Below the pieces are notes generated by a model. That model worked only from the letters and a program-made list of their open reading frames with translations. It was not told the origin of the DNA and ran no database searches. Shown piece by piece: positions 34,060-44,994 of a stretch of DNA of 64,000 bases. A program made the position numbers and the translations under genes. Origin of the DNA: Phascolarctos cinereus (taxonomy: Eukaryota > Chordata > Mammalia > Diprotodontia > Phascolarctidae); the NCBI RefSeq assembly GCF_002099425.1, contig NW_018344165.1, positions 1,401,501-1,465,500 on the forward strand. The letters are read 5' to 3'. Position 1 is the stretch's first letter. Every line of letters starts with the position of its first letter.

Positions 34060-34400
34060 AGAGCTGCACTTCTCCATCATCTATGAACGTGAGCTACGAC
34101 AGCGTCTGCCATAGTACTACTAGGCAAATACCCCGAGGGTATCAAAAGACGGGAAGGAAATGTCACATCTACACCAAAATATTCATAGCAGCAGTTTCCA
34201 TGGCAAGAAAAAAATGGAAACAGAGCACATTCCCATCACTGGAATATGAATATAATGATACATTATTGTGCTATAATTATGAACGTGAAGAATTCACTGA
34301 ATCATGAAAAAGATTTAGATGAATGAATGCACAGTGAATTAAGTAGAAATCAGGAAAACAGAAAGGAATTCTTGAATTTGAGATGTCTTAAGTTTGAAAC
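34060..34400 (+). mobile_element. L1 ORF2 3' fragment, sense
   Basis: ttcatagcagcagtttccat and cattattgtgctataattat correspond to the L1 ORF2 C-terminal region. Decayed. Confidence 0.65.
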
Positions 34401-34414
34401 TTTGGGCACTGTCC

Positions 34415-34600
34415 CTCTAGGCCAAGAACTCTTAACTTTTTTGTGTCATGAACCCCTTAAGCAGTCTAGTGAAGAATCCTTCTCAGAATGATGTTCAGCA
34501 CTAATTTCAGTTAGTAAAAATAAAGCTGTAATTGTTTTCACATCAAATTCATGGACCACTTGAAATCTAGCCATTGCCTCTGATTAAGGAGGCTCTTCTA
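34415..34600. repeat. Probable hAT DNA transposon fragment
   Basis: aagaactcttaacttttttg, then gtcatgaaccccttaagcag, resembles the start of an old mammalian hAT family. Terminal repeats are not complete. Confidence 0.45.
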
Positions 34601-36354
34601 GCAGATCTCCTCAACAGTGCGCTCCTTAGTGGAGGAAAAGACTTGCCAACATGATCCAAGCAACTGAAATGATAAAGACACATCATAATATCATATTGGG
34701 GGGTGGAGGGAGAGGAAGAGATCCGGACTTTCACATCCTCTACTGTTCTGGTGAGTTACTTGGACAGTATGGGTGTAATGTGGAGAGACTGCTTCATCCA
34801 CAACCCCTAAAATTCATTTTCCTTCTAGGATGAGTATAAACCACAAGGGAAGATCTTATGTCTTAGGGGAATATGTAGGACTCTGTAGGAAAAAAGGAAC
34901 ACACAGGAACATCAAAGAGTTGCCCAGATAGCAACTCCAAGTTTTGGTTTCTTCTAGGGGAAGTTTATGTTCAATTCTAAGTGTTTCATGTATCTGTTTC
35001 TGGGTTCCTGTAAGGACTCTGCATTTTCTGTGGGCTCAAATAAAGGCTGTCCTCCACCTGATTTGCATTTGCTACATTGAGCATGGGAGCTGGGGAATCT
35101 TTTTACCTTTTGGAGAAATCTAAACATGAGCTATAGCCAATCTTTATTTACAGATTCTGGAGTAATTCCTCTTGAGGACAATTTGGGATCAAATATCAGG
35201 ACTGAATTTTCATCCATATGAACACCAAGTTGTGAGGGACAAAAAGCTACAGGTGACATAGCCGATTAACATCAATTTGACAGATCTTGAAAGGTTTGGT
35301 AATCTCTCAGATACATGCCCCGGGAAAACAACAGGCTTTATTATTGCTGTCAGATCAAACAGTCTCCCTCAGGTAGGAGGTGCCAGCTAGCACTATTCAT
35401 TTCTTCTTCCTCAGACACCGAATGATTTTTCAACTGACAACCTGTGCATGTGCATCATCATTTTTTAGAAGATAAGGAGCTGCTTCCTCTTCAAAACATC
35501 CAGTTCTTTTGTCTTAGGAAAGGCCTTAGTTCTCCTTCCTTCCTCGCTCCCCCCCCATAGCATTCATTCTTCTACTCTCTAATATTCTAACACATAACAG
35601 GATTCCAGTCTGGAATATTTCAATCTCCTAAGTAAACTAAAGAGTGGAAAAGTGTTCTTTGAGTCCCTTTACCTTCTATTTTATGAGGGAGAACTTTGAG
35701 AACTGATATTGGTCAATTAACCAGAGCAGCATAACAACACTGCTCACTGCATGCATGTCATCACAAAATTATGCTCATTCTTCTTACTACAATCTTGATC
35801 CTATTTCCAAGTCCCTTTCTGTCTTTTTGCTGATAGGTCTAACCACAACGTAATGACAGCTTCAAACAATGCAGGCAATATGTAAATACATGGAAAAATA
35901 AGGATTTCAAATAGAGGGAAGTCACATTTGGGAACAACAATGATTAGTATCCTGGCTACCATCTTCAGCACTCCTGATCCCTTGTAAGCACATCTCCTTT
36001 TACTTAACAGATATATCTCAGAAAAGCAGAAGGAAAAACTCTTTTTTTTTTTTATAAAAGCAAGACTCTTTTAGGAGCTGGTTGTTACAAAGAAATTTGT
36101 GTTGAAGCTTTTTGTGCAACAATTAATGAGCTTCCACCTTAGACTTCATGCGGCACTAATGCAATTATTATGTAATGTTGTTCGTTATAGTTATCTGTGT
36201 CTCATCCTCCATCTAAATATCGAGTTCCATGGTGACAGGTACTGTGGGATATTTGGCCTTTGGTATTTCATGTTTGTTGACTGAATAATTGTTGCTGCTT
36301 ATTGGTTTTTCTTAAAGTTGCAAACATTTGTACTTCTCTGACTAAAAAATGGTT
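34601..36354. other. Intergenic sequence downstream of TDRD9
   Basis: Mostly apparently unique, AT-rich sequence. AATAAA hexamers on the minus strand near 35,340 and 35,148 could serve longer TDRD9 transcripts. I see no other gene. Confidence 0.4.
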
Positions 36355-37002
36355 AACACCAGTGACTTTACCTCATAACTTTTATTGTTGTAACACAGCT
36401 ATATCGGGTGAAAAGTACTCTCTGCTTCATCATATGTGACCTAAGAAGGGGGACCTGAATAAACATTTAAAGTATACAAAACAGAAGTTTTCTTCCTCAC
36501 AAAACAAAAATTAGAATATGCCATAAACATCACTTAGACTTCCCCTCATGACAACCCAAGCTTCCTAGGCCTTGTATCTTGAATAAGCCTTTAAACTGCT
36601 GAAACAACAGAAAAATACCCCCATTTTCAGAAGAGCACACAGAATATTAGCTACTCTGTCCACCTCATACTACCTGAATTAGCAGCAGAGTAAAAAGGAA
36701 ATAGGAGCTCTTCTTTAAACAAATCTTCCTTCTGAACAGCTTTGGCAAAAAAGTTATTTTCTACAATGATTTTTCATTTTTTTATGGAAAGGCTGGATTT
36801 CCCATGCTCCCACTACACTATCCTATTCCCACCTCCAGTCCCCCTTACAAGCTGTGGAAGCCCTTGGATGTCCCCCTCTCCAGTGCAGTGGACTGTAGGC
36901 CCACTGGTGACAATTCTTGGTAAAAGAAAGGTACAAAGAACTTAAACCCATTTTTACATAACTTCCTTTATGCTGAATCTTGATTGTGATTCGATGAACT
37001 AT
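36355..37002 (-). other. TDRD9: Putative TDRD9 3' UTR
   Basis: Sequence after the TDRD9 stop codon on the minus strand. The first canonical AATAAA reached is at 36386-36381. I see no SINE or LINE in this stretch, consistent with a transcribed UTR. The exact cleavage site is inferred, about 15-25 nt past the signal. Confidence 0.5.
36381..36386 (-). terminator. Candidate polyadenylation signal of TDRD9
   Basis: AATAAA on the minus strand (tttatt on plus), about 620 nt after the TDRD9 stop and the first such hexamer in that direction. A TG-rich tggtgtt follows a few tens of bases downstream, as expected of a cleavage region. Other AATAAA hexamers lie further on (near 35,340 and 35,148), so alternative ends are possible. 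Confidence 0.45.
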
Positions 37003-37104
37003 CTAGGTACTTAATACAATCAGTTTATGAAGCTGATAGAGGAATGTACGTTTTCCTCTTCCGCTCTCCCTGTCAGACTGTTCCATGATCAGCTTTGGAT
37101 CTAC
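37003..37104 (-). CDS. TDRD9: TDRD9 terminal coding exon and stop codon
   Basis: Minus-strand terminal exon; the acceptor cttttttag is followed by 33 codons and TAG. The peptide is VDPKLIMEQSDRESGRGKRT then FLYQLHKLIVLST. It starts in phase 0, matching the previous exon. The stop lies at 37003-37005, and the exon continues into a 3' UTR of roughly 620 nt if the AATAAA at 36381-36386 is used. A charged, low-complexity stretch (DRESGRGKR) precedes the hydrophobic C-terminus. The six exons in the window give 640 coding nt, or 212 residues, with no internal stop or frame conflict. Confidence 0.88.
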   Translation of the reverse strand, partial: VDPKLIMEQSDRESGRGKRTFLYQLHKLIVLST

Positions 37105-38497
37105 CTAAAAAAGAGAAAAGTACAATAGTGAGGAAATTATTTATTACTGCTGGTGATTTTAAAATTGTGAATATATCTTTGTTCCTTAAGCCATGAGAAA
37201 AATGTTCTTTGCCATTCAAAATATTTCTTTAACATTAAATCTTGCTTTTCTATTCTAAAACACGTCACTGTCATCTTCTAACAGCCCAATTAAGTGCTCC
37301 TTTTCTCAGGTCATCCCTTCAGAACAGTGTGCTAACATGGGTACAAATTTAATTACTGAGCATTGAGAACCCCCTAAAAGAATCTTTCTCATAGAGAGAT
37401 GAGGGATAGAAGTATGGTTGTACTCAACATCAAGATTTGGAAACAACCTGAAGGATGGCCTTCCAACCTAAGCTGCAAGGAGGAATGAAAATTAATACTT
37501 TAGCTCAGTTCCTCCAATCAAGAATCCTTTGGGCTCAGAGGTTAAGGTTACAACACCAACTGGCAGCCTGAATTTTAATGAAAAGGATTGTTTCCATTAC
37601 ATTTTCTAAGCCTTGCATTTCAGTTAAGGTTCCCTGTGTCCGTGATACTGGGAAATCTTAAAGTCACAAAAATGAATTCTGCTACAGAATGAAAACTGGG
37701 AAACTACACTTCTCAGTTTCCTTATCTTTCGATTGAAGGCATGAGGTTGAGATCATTTCTAAGGTTCCCACCAGTTCTAAGATTTTGTTACTTCTACCTA
37801 CGTAAAGTGACAGGTCTAGTACAAGACATATTTTGAAATGATCCCAAGGTGACAGGGCACTGGTAATTTATAATCCGCTTTTCAAAGATGTCAGGTCAGT
37901 CTAGTCTGACCTAGTGTCCCTGCTTATTCCCAAAGTACTTTGTGTAGAAATGACCTTCCTAGGAAGCAGCTATTTCTGAGAAATCTGCAGATATAGTACT
38001 CAGTTAATACACTACCAAATCAGCTCTCCGATTCCTTCTCCCTTTCTAATTCCCATTTTCTCACAAATCTCTGGACACCGGTCTAATCTAAAGTGACTCC
38101 TTGTACCCTAACCAATTGGACTCACCCCGACCCTGTCTCTGTTAACAAACACTTTTGGGTTGAAGTCAAACCTGTGCTCATAGGGACATGAGGATTGGAA
38201 AAAAAAAAAGGACTACTGAATTTGGCAGTCACTGATCAGTTTCACAAGTGAGAAGGGTATGGCAGCTGATTAAAGGAGTTAAGTCTTGTAGAAGCAGAGG
38301 CCATGAGTGTCTTCATTTGGCAGTAAAAGGAAGGCATTAATCAGGGATTAGGGAGGGATACAAAGATGAAAATGCTTACCTCCACCTTACTCCTGACCCT
38401 TTTCCAAACTTAACTTCTCCTATCTTAACCAATGGTCTAATTCTAAACCAGTCCCCAACACAGGTTGTTTCACTCGTTTAACACCTTAGAAGCTTAC
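37105..38497 (-). other. TDRD9: TDRD9 last intron
   Basis: 1,393 nt between the penultimate and last coding exons. No recognised repeat, which is unusual here and may mean selective constraint or simply chance. Confidence 0.7.
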
Positions 38498-38570
38498 CTG
38501 ATTCCAATCATATGTTTTTTCATACCATGTGGGAACAATTATTTCTCTTGGTTTCAATTTGCAGAACAGA
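38498..38570 (-). CDS. TDRD9: TDRD9 coding exon (penultimate)
   Basis: Small minus-strand exon of 73 nt. Acceptor is aaattttcag, preceded by a T-run, and donor is gtaagct. The leading T completes the Gly codon from the previous exon, then 24 codons follow: LFCKLKPREIIVPTWYEK then TYDWNQ. It ends in phase 0 at CAG. It is too short to stand out as an open frame and was found by asking which sequence could bridge the flanking exons. Both its phase and its peptide fit. In other mammals this segment also has the LFC...KPRE...W pattern, from memory. Confidence 0.88.
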
Positions 38571-39069
38571 CTGAAAATTTAAAAAAAAAGTTGCTAAAGA
38601 TTAACAAAAATACTGCAAAACTAAGCAGATGTAAGAGTCCTTACTGGTGAACAGACAAAATGTGTTCTATTCCTCTCAAATGAGTCATTTCCATTTTAAA
38701 GTATCTGAGTCAATCACTTGGGGTTCTCAAACAGGAGACTGCAAGCTCTTGTAGGTCCTACCCAATGGGAAAGATTTAGAAGCACTTTGCCCTGTCATTG
38801 GAAGGCTAGCCTAATGGAATGCAGAAAGGTTCATTGCTAAGAGGTGGGCTAGTAGGAAATGAATATTTTTGTATGCAGAAATTCATGAACCTTTGCACTA
38901 AGCTGTACTGGGATTTCAATCTCTGTCAGTTGAGGGGCATCCACACAGTTTTGTTTTGGTTTTTGGTGATACTGAAGAACATAATTAAAAGTGTGCTTTA
39001 CACATTCTAGCAGGCAGGAGAAAAGAGGACAAGTCTATCATGTGACAAAAGACAGTAGGCAAGGCAGTG

Positions 39070-39455
39070 GAAAGAATCTTGGACTTGTACTGGAATCAGA
39101 GAACAGCTGTGCAACATCTGTCTCTGCCACTAATACCTAATAACAGACCTTAGAGAAGCCACAATTGCTCTGGACCCAACTTCATCACTTGGATGTGAAG
39201 GGCTAGAACCCTCAGGGCCCTTCCAGTTCTACCTCTATATTCCCAAAGTCTCTTTTCAGCGTGTACCTTTGTAAGTATGTCTTGGTCAAGAAAAGCACTT
39301 CAGTGGTACAGACTGGCAACTCATTTCCCACTTGTATTCCTCATCACTGGAGGCAATGTGAGACTAAGTGACTTGCCCACAGTCACAAAGCTATTTCATG
39401 CAAGAGGCAATATTTCAGCCCAAGTCTTCCTGACTCTATGGTCCACTACTTCAAA
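39070..39455. repeat. MIR-type SINE remnants in a TDRD9 intron
   Basis: A sense MIR at about 39070-39240 (aaagaatcttggacttgtac, cttcatcacttggatgtgaa) and an antisense CORE at about 39350-39455 (actaagtgacttgcccacag). Confidence 0.6.
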
Positions 39456-39459
39456 TGCC

Positions 39460-40155
39460 TCTTGCCTTCTTTAATTAATACTTTTAAATTGTTTTTGTCT
39501 GCATCTATTCAATTGCTATATATTTTCTGCCTGCCCACTGTAGGCCCTCTGAAACATAACCATATATTTGAATTGTTTCTGAATAGATTTTGCAAATATA
39601 TATTTTTGCCTTGAACAGCAGTAATATGGTATAAATATAATAAGTTTGAAAGCTGACAGCTTTATATATGGCTGTCCCAAATAGCTTTATGTAGTTCATA
39701 CTTAAAAAAAAAAAAGACGTTCCAAAACGGAGCAGTAAGTTTGAAGCAGACTCACTTTATTAGCAGATCTTTCACACCATCACAAGGGCCAAACAGTACT
39801 GAATTTCCTCAGCAATCAGTCCTTGCTGAAGTACTGGCCTGTTCATGCTAAAAATAAATGCTACTACATCACAGATGCTACTGGGAGTGCCATGCCCTTC
39901 TACATGACCAAACTATGACAACTGATGACAAATGTTATTTTAAATAGCCATGATGTTGTCATATACATTTCTATTGACATTATAAAGATATATCCATTTT
40001 TGGGGTTAAATATCTATAGAAAGCCTCAACATTTCAGTCACAAATTATAGTAAATGTGTTAACTAGTTTTTTTTTTTTAAACCAGGGTGGTTTTTTTAAA
40101 ATAAGATTCAAGAAACCTCATTAATACTATTGAATCAATGGCTTACTTTTAAAAT
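39460..40155. other. Intronic sequence without recognised repeats
   Basis: AT-rich TDRD9 intron, with a run of A at about 39703-39714 and of T at 40069-40078. Nothing else to report. Confidence 0.4.
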
Positions 40156-40159
40156 TGGG

Positions 40160-40433
40160 AAAAAATAAAAATAATGAACATTTATATAGTGTTTACTATC
40201 TGCTATGTTAAGCCCTTTAAAATTATAGCCTTATTTGAACCTCACAACAAGCCTGGGAGGAAAGTGCTATAATTATCTCCATTTTACAGATGAGTCAACT
40301 TAGGGAAACAGAAGTTAAATGACTCATCCAGGGTCACACAGCTATTTAGTGGCTGTGGTTGGATTTGAACTCGTTACTCTGACTTTAGGCTGGCACTCTA
40401 TACTCGGTGCAGACTGTGCCACTTAGCTATCCC
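40160..40433 (-). repeat. MIR SINE, nearly full length, antisense
   Basis: ttactatctgctatgttaag, then ccattttacagatgagtcaa, then gggtcacacagctatttagt and ggatttgaactcg: a full antisense MIR/CORE order. Confidence 0.8.
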
Positions 40434-40689
40434 AGTTTTTACATGTTTAATTACATTACATATTAAGGAATTATATAAATTACTATAATTGTTTCACTAC
40501 ATAATGTTTCTCGTTGTTAAATAAATTCAAATACTAAATTAACTTTTAACTAGCAAAAGCACAAAATAAATGCAAGAAAGTTTAAATTATCAAAAGCAAA
40601 TTCTATTTCTTCCACATTTGAAAGTAATGCGTTGTCAGTGTGACTGCAGCTTAAAAAGCAAAACTGAAAATCTATAAGGAGTGCTGAAT

Positions 40690-40860
40690 GTAGGGTGAGG
40701 CGGTACTTTGTGGGGAATCCTGCATGAGCAGTCAGAAGGGACGGGTGTAGAAGTTACGCCCTGCTCCCGTCACTCCCATCGCTGTGAGTGATCACGTGTA
40801 CCTGATCCCACGCCCTCCTTACGTCATTAAGATTGGCAATAGTCCCGCTCCAACTCAGTT
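40690..40860. promoter_or_regulatory. Small CpG-enriched intronic segment with a CRE-like site
   Basis: Has about ten CpGs in 170 bases (ggcggt, ggacggg, ttacgccc, tcccgtc, catcgctg, tcacgtg, ttacgtcat) against a CpG-poor surround. The ttacgtca at about 40830 resembles an ATF/CREB site, and cacgtg near 40793 is an E-box. Regulatory function is inferred from composition only. Confidence 0.3.
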
Positions 40861-41045
40861 TCTATTAACTGGTTTTTAAAAGAAATTCTTGTTGTTCAAT
40901 TAAGAAAATCTGTTAGGAACCAAAATAGCAATTCAAGCTCTAAAAGGGGATCAAAGAGATGACACTCAAAATAGGAGGGAGGGAAATATAAGAAAGCAAA
41001 GAAAATTGAACCAGAAAGAATGTCAAATATCTTAACAAAACTCAC

Positions 41046-41164
41046 CCTAAAAGTTTCTGCCGAGCATTATCTTGTAGCTGTGCAATTCTTTCAGGCCCAA
41101 GATACATGCACCCATTTGGTCCATCACAAACTATCTTGTTAATAGCTACCCGAAGAATGTTAAT
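41046..41164 (-). CDS. TDRD9: TDRD9 coding exon (third from last)
   Basis: Minus-strand exon of 119 nt between acceptor tttatgtacag and donor gtgag. It has 39 whole codons plus GG, which joins T of the next exon to give Gly. The peptide includes INILRVAINKIVCDGPNGCM and YLGPERIAQLQDNARQKLL. The VCDGPNG and LGPERxAQLQ stretches are what I recognise most clearly as TDRD9. The polypyrimidine tract is modest, since the acceptor sits in AT-rich sequence. No stop occurs in frame. Confidence 0.9.
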
Positions 41165-41699
41165 CTGTACATAAATGATAACACAAAACACTATCAAGAT
41201 TATCGATCTTGGCTAACTTACACCTGAAATTGAAACAGTTCACTTAAAATGTTATTTAATACAAAACATGAATTTTTATAAAACTTGAAAAACCACAATT
41301 CAGAAAAACCTACATGTTATTATGCATGAAAACACTAAATTAAAAAAAAACTTTATAAAATCGTCCTTCACTAAAGTTTTCATGGTATTACACGGACACT
41401 TTTACATATCCTCACAGGTCTTCCCCTTTCCTCTATTAAGTCTTAAAGGATGGGGTTGTCTCTGTACTTGCTAAGACTAAATTCTTTATTTGTACCCTTG
41501 ATACAATTCTCTCCTATACGACCACTTCTCTTTTTCCATCATTAATCTTCCTTTCCGCTGCTACCTTTCCCTAGTATCTACAAAGTAAAGTAGTGAAGGA
41601 AAGTTCAAATCTTCCCTATCCTAAAAAAAACCCTTCATTTGCAACCTGCTTAACCTCCCCTTCACTACTAAATTTCTAGAAAGAATAGTTTATACCAGT

Positions 41700-42402
41700 A
41701 GTTTTTATTATTTTTTTGTTTGTTTTTAATTTATTTTTAGTTTTCAACAATCACTACCAAAAGCTTTTGAATTTTAAATTTTCTCCTGCTCTCTCCCTGC
41801 CCTCTTCCCCAAGATGGCATGCAATCTGATATAGGCTCTAAATATACATTCATATTGAACCCATTTTCACATTAGTCATGTTGTAAAGAAGAATTAGAAC
41901 CAATGCAAGAAACCACAAGAAATAACAAACAAAAAAAGAAAAAAAAGAGATCCAATAATATGCTTTGATCTGCATTCAGACTCCACAATTCTTTCTCTGG
42001 ATGGGGACAGCATTTTCCATCGTGAATCTTTTGGAGTTGTCTTAGATCCTTACATTGCTGAGAAGAACTAAGTCTATCAAAGTTAGTCATCACAGAACGT
42101 GGCTGTTACTGTGTACAACATTCTCCTGGTTCTGCTCACTTCACTCAGCATCAGTCCATACAAGTCTTTCCAGGTTTTTCTGAAGTCTGCCTGCTCATCA
42201 TTTCTTATGGCACAATAGTATTCTATTATATTCACATGCCACAACTTGTTCAGCCATTCCCCAACTGATGGGCATCCCCTCAATTTCCAATTCTTTGCGA
42301 CCACAGAAACAGCTGCTATAAATATTTTTGTACATGTAGATCCTTTTCCTATTTGTATAATCTCTTTGGGATACAGACCTAGTACTGGTATTGCATGCCA
42401 GT
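41700..42402 (-). mobile_element. L1 3' end, antisense, in a TDRD9 intron
   Basis: 3' UTR (aagatggcatgcaatctgat) through the ORF2 end (ctttgggatacagacctagt). It has the same orientation as TDRD9. Confidence 0.9.
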
Positions 42403-42540
42403 GTTTTTTTTTTTTAAAGGCAATTGGGGTTAAGTGACTTGCCCAGGGTCACACAGCTAGTAAGTGTCAAGTGTTTGGTCTGAGGCCAGATTTGAACTCT
42501 TGACTTCAGGGCCAGTGCTCTATCCACAGCGCCACCTAGC
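42403..42540 (-). mobile_element. Short tRNA-derived SINE
   Basis: T-run, ggcaattggggttaagtgac ... gcgccacctagct, abutting the L1. Confidence 0.93.
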
Positions 42541-42589
42541 TTTTAAAGCATGGTTTGGGGACATCTAGGTCTCCCCAAGATGTTTTCGG

Positions 42590-42765
42590 GGGGTCCACAA
42601 GGTCAAAACTATTTTCATAATACTAAGATATTTTAATTTCTGAAGTATCTACTGATACAGCCCCCATAAACACAAGTTCTTTAGAGTGGAAGGATTCTCA
42701 ATAATTTTTAAGAGTTAAAGAGTACTGAGACCAAAAAGTTTGAGAACCATTTGTCTACAATCACT
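42590..42765 (-). mobile_element. MER5A-like hAT-Charlie fossil
   Basis: On the minus strand it reads ggttctcaaactttttggtc, then tcttaaaaattattgagaat and aacttgtgtttatggggg, in the order of the MER5A consensus. That consensus is known from placental genomes, so the family predates the marsupial/placental split. Confidence 0.8.
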
Positions 42766-42769
42766 CCTC

Positions 42770-43985
42770 AACCCTCTATAATCTTCACTGTATCCTCACC
42801 ACTGTACTGCAATTTCTTTCTTCAAGATTATGAATATGGCCTTTGGTGAAAGCCACGAACCATTTTTATGTCTTTATTTTTCAAATTCTGATATGGTTTA
42901 ATCCTCATTCCCTGATAACTTTCTCCTCACTTGGCTTCCATGACATTCTTCTCTTCTATCCCCATCTGATTACTCCTTCTTGGTGTCTTTTGCTGGCTTG
43001 TCTTCTCAAACTCCAAGTGTCTCTAGTGCTTTCTTTTTTCTCTATAAGTATTTAATAAATGCTTGTTGTTTGATAGACACCATCTAGTGTCAATCTCAGT
43101 TTTAAATAGCATCTTTAGGCAGAGGTACTGAAATCTCTATCTCTAGACCCAATCTCTTCTTCTGAATTCTTACTCTCTATTACCTATAGCTTGATGGACA
43201 TCACCTTAAAGTTTCCTTGGTTCCCTGAATTAAACTGTCCTAAACCGAACTCCTCTTCATCCAAATATGTCCCTTCTTCCAGCTTCCCCATTTCTGTTGA
43301 TAAAATCCTTCAACGTACCAGGCTAAAAAAGATCAGTGATCTTTGCTTCTTCCTTCTTCCTCATCTGATCAACTGCTAAGTCCAGTCGATCTTCTTCTTT
43401 AATATTCTCCAAACTAATTTAAAAGTATCCTGTCTTCCTGACTTCAGCCTTTCCCCATTCCAGTCCATCCCACAAAACCTACCACATTAATTTTCATAAT
43501 GTATAGATCTGAACCTGAAATTCTCCTATGTATTACATATGTTCAGTGGCTCTCCAGTTCTCACAGGATAAACTACGAACTCTCTAGCTTGGATTTAAGA
43601 CCTTTCACAAACTGGTTACAACCAACCTTTCCAGTTTTATTTTAGTTCTTTCACATATGCTACTTTTCACCAAACTGAACTACTAGCTAGTAGTTTGGTT
43701 TTCTTGGTTTTCTCCTACCCTGTCTTGTACCTGTGGATTTGGGTAGTTAATCCCCCATGTTTAATATATACTTCCTCTTCATTTGTATCTACTAAAATCT
43801 TTTTCCTTTCATCTCCAATTCAGGAAACCAACTCCTCCATCTAACTTTCCCTGGTCTTTTCTGTTCTCTCTCCTTAAAGTTTCTTCTGTCACTCTGTCTG
43901 GTTCTCTCTTTTGTCCTTATTATCGTATACCTATCATATTTATGACATGTATCTCATTTCCTCATGTGGCTGAGCATCCATCCTG
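42770..43985 (+). mobile_element. L2 LINE, sense, in a TDRD9 intron
   Basis: Long decayed L2 body: acctatagcttgatggacatc, ccccattccagtccatccca, acctttcacaaactggttac, with a split tail-like piece near 43020-43080 (taagtatttaataaatgctt). Confidence 0.7.
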
Positions 43986-44990
43986 ATCCCTACTGGTGGG
44001 CCACATACTAGGGCTAAAGGACATGAACAACCAGAGACTCCTGATTGGTCAGTAACGGGGGGCTGTGCCAAAGACTACTGATCACTAAGCCAGGAAGAGT
44101 TGCCTGTTCAAGAGGCTACATGAGGAACTGAGAAGAAACAAGTTCTCTCTCTCTCTGTGTCTCTCTCTGTCTCTCTCTTTCTCTGTCTAGTCTTTGTTGG
44201 ACCTAGAAAGGGCCCACTCTCTCTCTTGGACTTACATCAAGTGGAAAAGGGGAGGGTGGGCAGAGAAGGGAGGAGAATACAGCATTGGTGACTTCATGAA
44301 TAATGGCAGAGAAATCTCTCCACTGCTTTCTGGAAGTGCAAGAGCTAGTGACTGTGCAAGACCAGACCTCTTCCAATGAAGAAGTCACTTTGCAAGAGAA
44401 AGGAAGAGGGAAGAAATTGTTTCTCCTCAGTTCCTCTTACAGGGTACTGAGTGGGCGGATCTTCTTGGCTAAGTCAATAATACTTCATATTTACATAATT
44501 CCCCCCACCCCATGTATCCATCACAGGACAAATGGGAGTGACAAGCATGTCGCATATGTCCTTTATCAAGGGGTCAGAGTATTTGGCTCATTAGAAGGGG
44601 CCAGTGTGTATTCTCAACCCTATCACCACTGTTATAAAAGTTTCTTCACCTTTCTTTAACAAGCATTTCACAAATGCCTAAAATGTAAGGTTCAATTGCT
44701 TCTTAAAAGTGCTGACTGGGTCAATGCATTTAACTTCTTCCTGAAAGAGACGGGAGAGAATGGTATCAAAGGAACAGATAAGGAAGTTAGCCTTAGTAAG
44801 TAGGACGGCAACCTCATACTCTCCACAGATGTGAGGACGTAGAGTGGTGTTGACAGAGTTACTGTATGAAAAAAATCAAGACGGTTTTTAAAAGACTTTT
44901 AATTTTATGTTTGCACTTATAATTTCTATATTTCTAGCATGGTATCACATACAAAACAGGGATTTAATAAAATGTTTGTCAAATTGAATT
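43986..44990. other. Unassigned sequence with a CT-rich tract
   Basis: Contains a CT/GT microsatellite (about 44143-44190). The part from 43986 to about 44500 could be an LTR fossil, but I found no clear signals or duplications. 44640-44990 looks unique and AT-rich. Confidence 0.35.
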
Positions 44991-44994
44991 GCAT

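Noticed and set aside
44194-44660. Overlapping open frames near a CT repeat
   Set aside because: They lie on both strands with no recognisable domains, and the sequence looks like a decayed repeat. Not called as genes.
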